Shown here: positions 61,576 through 64,000 of the stretch, piece after piece
How positions within the stretch are numbered: position 1 is the stretch's first letter
Layout: each line of letters opens with the position of its first letter
Origin: an uncultured Alphaproteobacteria bacterium
Lineage (GTDB): Bacteria; Pseudomonadota; Alphaproteobacteria; HIMB59
Direction: 5' to 3'
NCBI GenBank assembly: GCA_902521155.1
Contig: CABYQR010000001.1
Location: 124,001 to 188,000 of the forward strand
DNA length: 64,000 nucleotides
Translations under genes and position numbers: made by a program
Notes under the pieces: model-generated
The model's database searches: none
Seen by the model: the letters and a program-made list of their open reading frames with translations, nothing else
Told to the model about the DNA's origin: nothing

Positions 61576-62427
61576 TTATCCCTTGCTGGCCCCTAATGTT
61601 AATCCAGCAATAAAATGTTTTTGCATCAAGAAGAACATAATCACAGGAGGGATGGCTGCCATGATAGATCCCGCAGATAGAAGATGGTATACTGTTACCC
61701 ACTGACCATTGAGAGATTTTAAACCTGCTGTGATAGGCATCGCATGTTGTCCTTGAATTAAAACTGTCGCCCAAAAAAAATCATTCCAGATAAAAGTAAA
61801 AATTAAAACTGATAAAGCAGCTATGGCAGGTCTTGTTAGAGGAAGAACTATCTTAAAAAATATATTAAACTCTGAAGTACCGTCTATTCTTGCTGCTTCA
61901 AATAATTCATGGGGTAGAGCTTTTATAAAATTTCTCATGAATAAAGTGCAAAAGCCTGTTTGAAAAGCAACATGAAATAAAACTAAACCTGTGACCGTAT
62001 CATATAGACCCATTTGGTAAGTTAAGTCTCTAACGGGTATCATTAAAATTTGAAAAGGGACAAAATTCCCTGCAATAAATGTAAAAAATATAAATAGGTT
62101 TGCTTTAAATTTATATGAAGCTAGAGCAAAGCCTGTCATACAGCTCACAGCTACAGCACCTATCACAGTTGGAATAGTAATTTTAAAGCTATTCATAATA
62201 TAAGACAGCATCGGTGTATTTTGAAATACATCCTTAATATTGCTAAATAATAAAAATTCACTTGGCATGCCCCAATAATTCCCAGCAGTAATATCTCCTA
62301 ATCCTCTGATGGAAGTAAGCATGATGCCAATTAAAGGAATTAGCCAAATAAACAAAGAGATAGGAATAAGGATTTTATATGAGATCTGGTTGATAAGCGG
62401 TCTTTTTTGGATAGGAATTGGAAACAT
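61576..62427 (-). CDS. ABC galactoside transporter permease 2 (MalG-like)
   Basis: A 283-residue inner-membrane permease with six predicted helices. EAA loop ELFEAARIDGTSEFNIFFKIVLP near 177; C-terminus QKHFIAGLTLGASKG. Its ATG directly follows the stop of the first permease (TAA-ATG), and it ends 1 bp before the GH4 gene. Operon context indicates uptake of the galactoside that the GH4 enzyme cleaves. Confidence 0.91.
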   Translation of the reverse strand: MFPIPIQKRPLINQISYKILIPISLFIWLIPLIGIMLTSIRGLGDITAGNYWGMPSEFLLFSNIKDVFQNTPMLSYIMNSFKITIPTVIGAVAVSCMTGFALASYKFKANLFIFFTFIAGNFVPFQILMIPVRDLTYQMGLYDTVTGLVLFHVAFQTGFCTLFMRNFIKALPHELFEAARIDGTSEFNIFFKIVLPLTRPAIAALSVLIFTFIWNDFFWATVLIQGQHAMPITAGLKSLNGQWVTVYHLLSAGSIMAAIPPVIMFFLMQKHFIAGLTLGASKG

Positions 62428-63345
62428 TTAAAGCCCTTTTTTCTCGCTTTGATACATTCGATAAATAAAAAATAAGATATAAAACATCATGATAGTAAAC
62501 AAAACAGCTGCTATAGCAGATCCATATCCCATTCTATATCCATACTCACTCAAAGCAGTTTCAAACATATAATAAGCCAATACGTTAGTAGAGCCCCAAG
62601 GTCCTCCTTGGGTCATGATGGCAACCATGTCAAAGCTCCTCAAAGATCCAATGACAGTGACAACAATTGCTAAGAATGTTGCTGGCTTCAATTGAGGTAA
62701 GATAATATTTTTAAATAAAGAAAGTCCTTTAGCTCCATCCATTCTTCCAGCCTCAATTTGATCCATATTGAGATTGTTTAGACCTGTTAAATACAAAATC
62801 ATACAGTAAGCAATTTGTGGATATATACCCGCAAAAATAATTCCATAAGTGGCAAAATTCTCATCTGCTAAAATTGCATAGTTACCGAGTCCAATCGTTT
62901 CTAAAAAAGGTCCGATAACCCCTCGAGGATTGTAAAACCAGGCAAAAATAATTCCGATAACTACTTGGGAAATCACAAATGGAAAAAAGAAAAGCGATTT
63001 AATTAACCTGATACCAAAAATAGTTTGATTTAGAAAAATTGCTAAACCCAGTCCTATAGGAACAGCTAGCATAAAAAATATTAACCACTTTAGATTATTC
63101 GCCAACGAGATATAAAAATATTCATCATCTAATAATTCAATATAATTTGAAAATCCTACATAAATAGCAGGTGATAGCCCATCCCATTGCAAAAGAGAAA
63201 TATATAAAGAATTAAAAATTGGCCAAATTACATATACTAGAAATAATAACAGACCTGGGAATAGGAATATCCAAGGTGTTAATCTCTGTTGATTTCGCTT
63301 CCACCAAGAAGATTTTCTATAAATGGGTTGGGTTGGATTAGGCAA
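62428..63345 (-). CDS. ABC galactoside transporter permease 1 (MalF-like)
   Basis: A permease of about 305 residues with six helices. The EAA loop MDQIEAGRMDGAKGLSLFKNIILP sits near residue 210, then FDMVAIMTQGGPWGSTNVLAYYMFE. The start is uncertain: the longest frame begins at GTG 63372, but that lies inside a stem-loop. I use TTG 63345, 8 bp after the stem-loop, which matches the placement of the equivalent start in the rhamnose system. No Shine-Dalgarno in either case. Partner of the following permease. Confidence 0.85.
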   Translation of the reverse strand: MPNPTQPIYRKSSWWKRNQQRLTPWIFLFPGLLLFLVYVIWPIFNSLYISLLQWDGLSPAIYVGFSNYIELLDDEYFYISLANNLKWLIFFMLAVPIGLGLAIFLNQTIFGIRLIKSLFFFPFVISQVVIGIIFAWFYNPRGVIGPFLETIGLGNYAILADENFATYGIIFAGIYPQIAYCMILYLTGLNNLNMDQIEAGRMDGAKGLSLFKNIILPQLKPATFLAIVVTVIGSLRSFDMVAIMTQGGPWGSTNVLAYYMFETALSEYGYRMGYGSAIAAVLFTIMMFYILFFIYRMYQSEKKGL

Positions 63346-63353
63346 AGTAAATA

Positions 63354-63376
63354 TGGGGTGGCACGAGACCACCCCA
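63354..63376 (-). terminator. Stem-loop between galactoside-binding protein and permease genes
   Basis: TGGGGTGG-TCTCGTG-CCACCCCA (minus strand) is a perfect 8-bp GC-rich stem with a 7-base loop, 11 bp after the binding-protein stop. It is the fifth such structure after a binding-protein gene in this window. Confidence 0.78.
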
Positions 63377-63387
63377 AATTAAATTAG

Positions 63388-64000
63388 TTATTTGTATACT
63401 CTTTGACGTACTTTTTCTAAACGCTCAAGAATTTTATTTCTTCGATCTGGGTTAACCATGTATTCTTGGAATCCCTTCATTCCCTCTGAAGCCATTTCAG
63501 CTGGAGCATCTCTATCGTAGAATTGAGCCATAGCATATGCATTGTTGAGCATATCTAAACCTGCTTCAAGAAATGGATCTGGATTAACTTTAGAACCACT
63601 ATTAACTGGAAGCTGTCCTAATGTCTTGTTCATTTCTTCTTGAACATCGGCTCTACTTAAAAAGATCAAAAATCTCTTTGCGTCGATCTTATTTTTAGCT
63701 CCTGAAGCAATGTGCATTGTATCAGTAGGTGCCTCTTCTGCCATTGGAATACCTGGTGTTATTTCTGGGAATTGGAAGAAACCAAGATTAGAGTCTCTTA
63801 ATCCTCCCTCTTTCATAACAGCAACTGAAAAGTTACCCATGACATACATTGCGGCTTCACCGTTGACCATAGGGGCAATTGCTTCCTGCCATGCAAGAGC
63901 AGCATGATTTTCTAAAAAGTAACCTGGTTTTACTAGTTCATCCCATTTATCAAAAACAGCATGAACTCTGGGGTCGGTATAAGGAATTTCCCCTTTAGTT
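63388..64000 (-). CDS. ABC transporter periplasmic galactoside-binding protein (partial, runs off right edge)
   Basis: The frame is open from base 64000 to the stop at 63388 (204 codons); the N-terminus and signal peptide are outside the window. The visible part is the C-terminal half of a family-1 solute-binding protein: EAIAPMVNGEAAMYVMGNFS, FPEITPG, a FLSRADVQEEMNKTLGQLPVNSG segment and FYDRDAPAEMASEGMKGFQEYM near the end. An internal ATG at 63870 is not the start, because coding pattern continues upstream. It belongs to the operon with the two permeases, GH4, galT and galK. Confidence 0.88.
   Translation of the reverse strand, partial: TKGEIPYTDPRVHAVFDKWDELVKPGYFLENHAALAWQEAIAPMVNGEAAMYVMGNFSVAVMKEGGLRDSNLGFFQFPEITPGIPMAEEAPTDTMHIASGAKNKIDAKRFLIFLSRADVQEEMNKTLGQLPVNSGSKVNPDPFLEAGLDMLNNAYAMAQFYDRDAPAEMASEGMKGFQEYMVNPDRRNKILERLEKVRQRVYK

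Noticed and set aside
63388..63870. A short 160-residue protein starting at ATG 63870
   Set aside because: The frame stays open to the window edge and upstream residues fit the binding-protein pattern, so this is an internal methionine.
1..64000. CRISPR arrays, tRNA or rRNA genes, insertion sequences, prophage
   Set aside because: I saw no regularly spaced repeats, cloverleaf-like genes with conserved arms, transposase motifs or phage structural genes.

Overview
This is an AT-rich, densely coding bacterial window with no rRNA, tRNA, CRISPR array, transposase or phage gene that I could recognise. Gene content points to a marine alphaproteobacterium: a rhizobial-style L-rhamnose operon, AglEFG-like and polyol ABC transporters, IolD, and an ATM1-type exporter. 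The low GC, tiny intergenic gaps and 1-17 bp gene overlaps suggest a streamlined oligotroph such as the HIMB59/AEGEAN-169 or SAR11-like groups. That placement is inference; nothing here fixes the taxonomy.

Layout. 1-4137: end of a secreted histidine phosphatase, a 5-oxoprolinase set (pxpA divergent from pxpBC), and a short operon that looks like a DNA photolyase split into two genes in reversed order, plus a small Cys-pair protein. 4138-9657: an acyl-CoA synthetase and a FadN-type beta-oxidation enzyme, a 405-bp gap holding a 45-codon ORF and a GC-rich hairpin, an HDAC-like deacetylase and a second small Cys-pair protein. 9838-27414: two paralogous polyol/sugar uptake and oxidation loci. Each has a SorC-type regulator, a binding protein, two permeases, a sorbitol-dehydrogenase-like enzyme and an SDR. 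Only one ATPase gene is visible for both. The second locus adds a ketose 3-epimerase, a GMC oxidoreductase and a mannitol-dehydrogenase-family enzyme. 27427-38359: L-rhamnose uptake (RhaSTPQ) and catabolism (RhaI, RhaK, aldolase/dehydrogenase fusion, L-lactate dehydrogenase), with an Anabaena-sensory-rhodopsin-transducer-family protein inside the operon.

38424-43163 is a housekeeping-like stretch: secreted protein, DadA-like oxidase, thermonuclease, DUF4396 membrane protein and ATM1-type ABC exporter. 43200-64000 is a glycoside locus: LacI regulator with a perfect operator, AglEFG-like transporter, GH4, GH1, an ATPase and GH42. The opposite strand then carries SDR-iolD and an SMP-30/galK/galT/GH4/ABC transporter operon whose binding protein runs off the right edge. 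A 2-hydroxyacid dehydrogenase sits between them.

The common theme is uptake and oxidation of small carbohydrates and polyols (rhamnose, galactosides, glucosides, sugar alcohols), which enter central metabolism through dehydrogenases, kinases and aldolases. All five binding-protein genes are followed by a strong stem-loop before the next transporter gene, which probably sets high binding-protein stoichiometry. The points most worth a second look are the reversed split photolyase, the ASRT protein in the rhamnose operon, the unassigned polyol pathway with its SorC operators and 59-residue membrane protein, and the 45-codon ORF with its hairpin.
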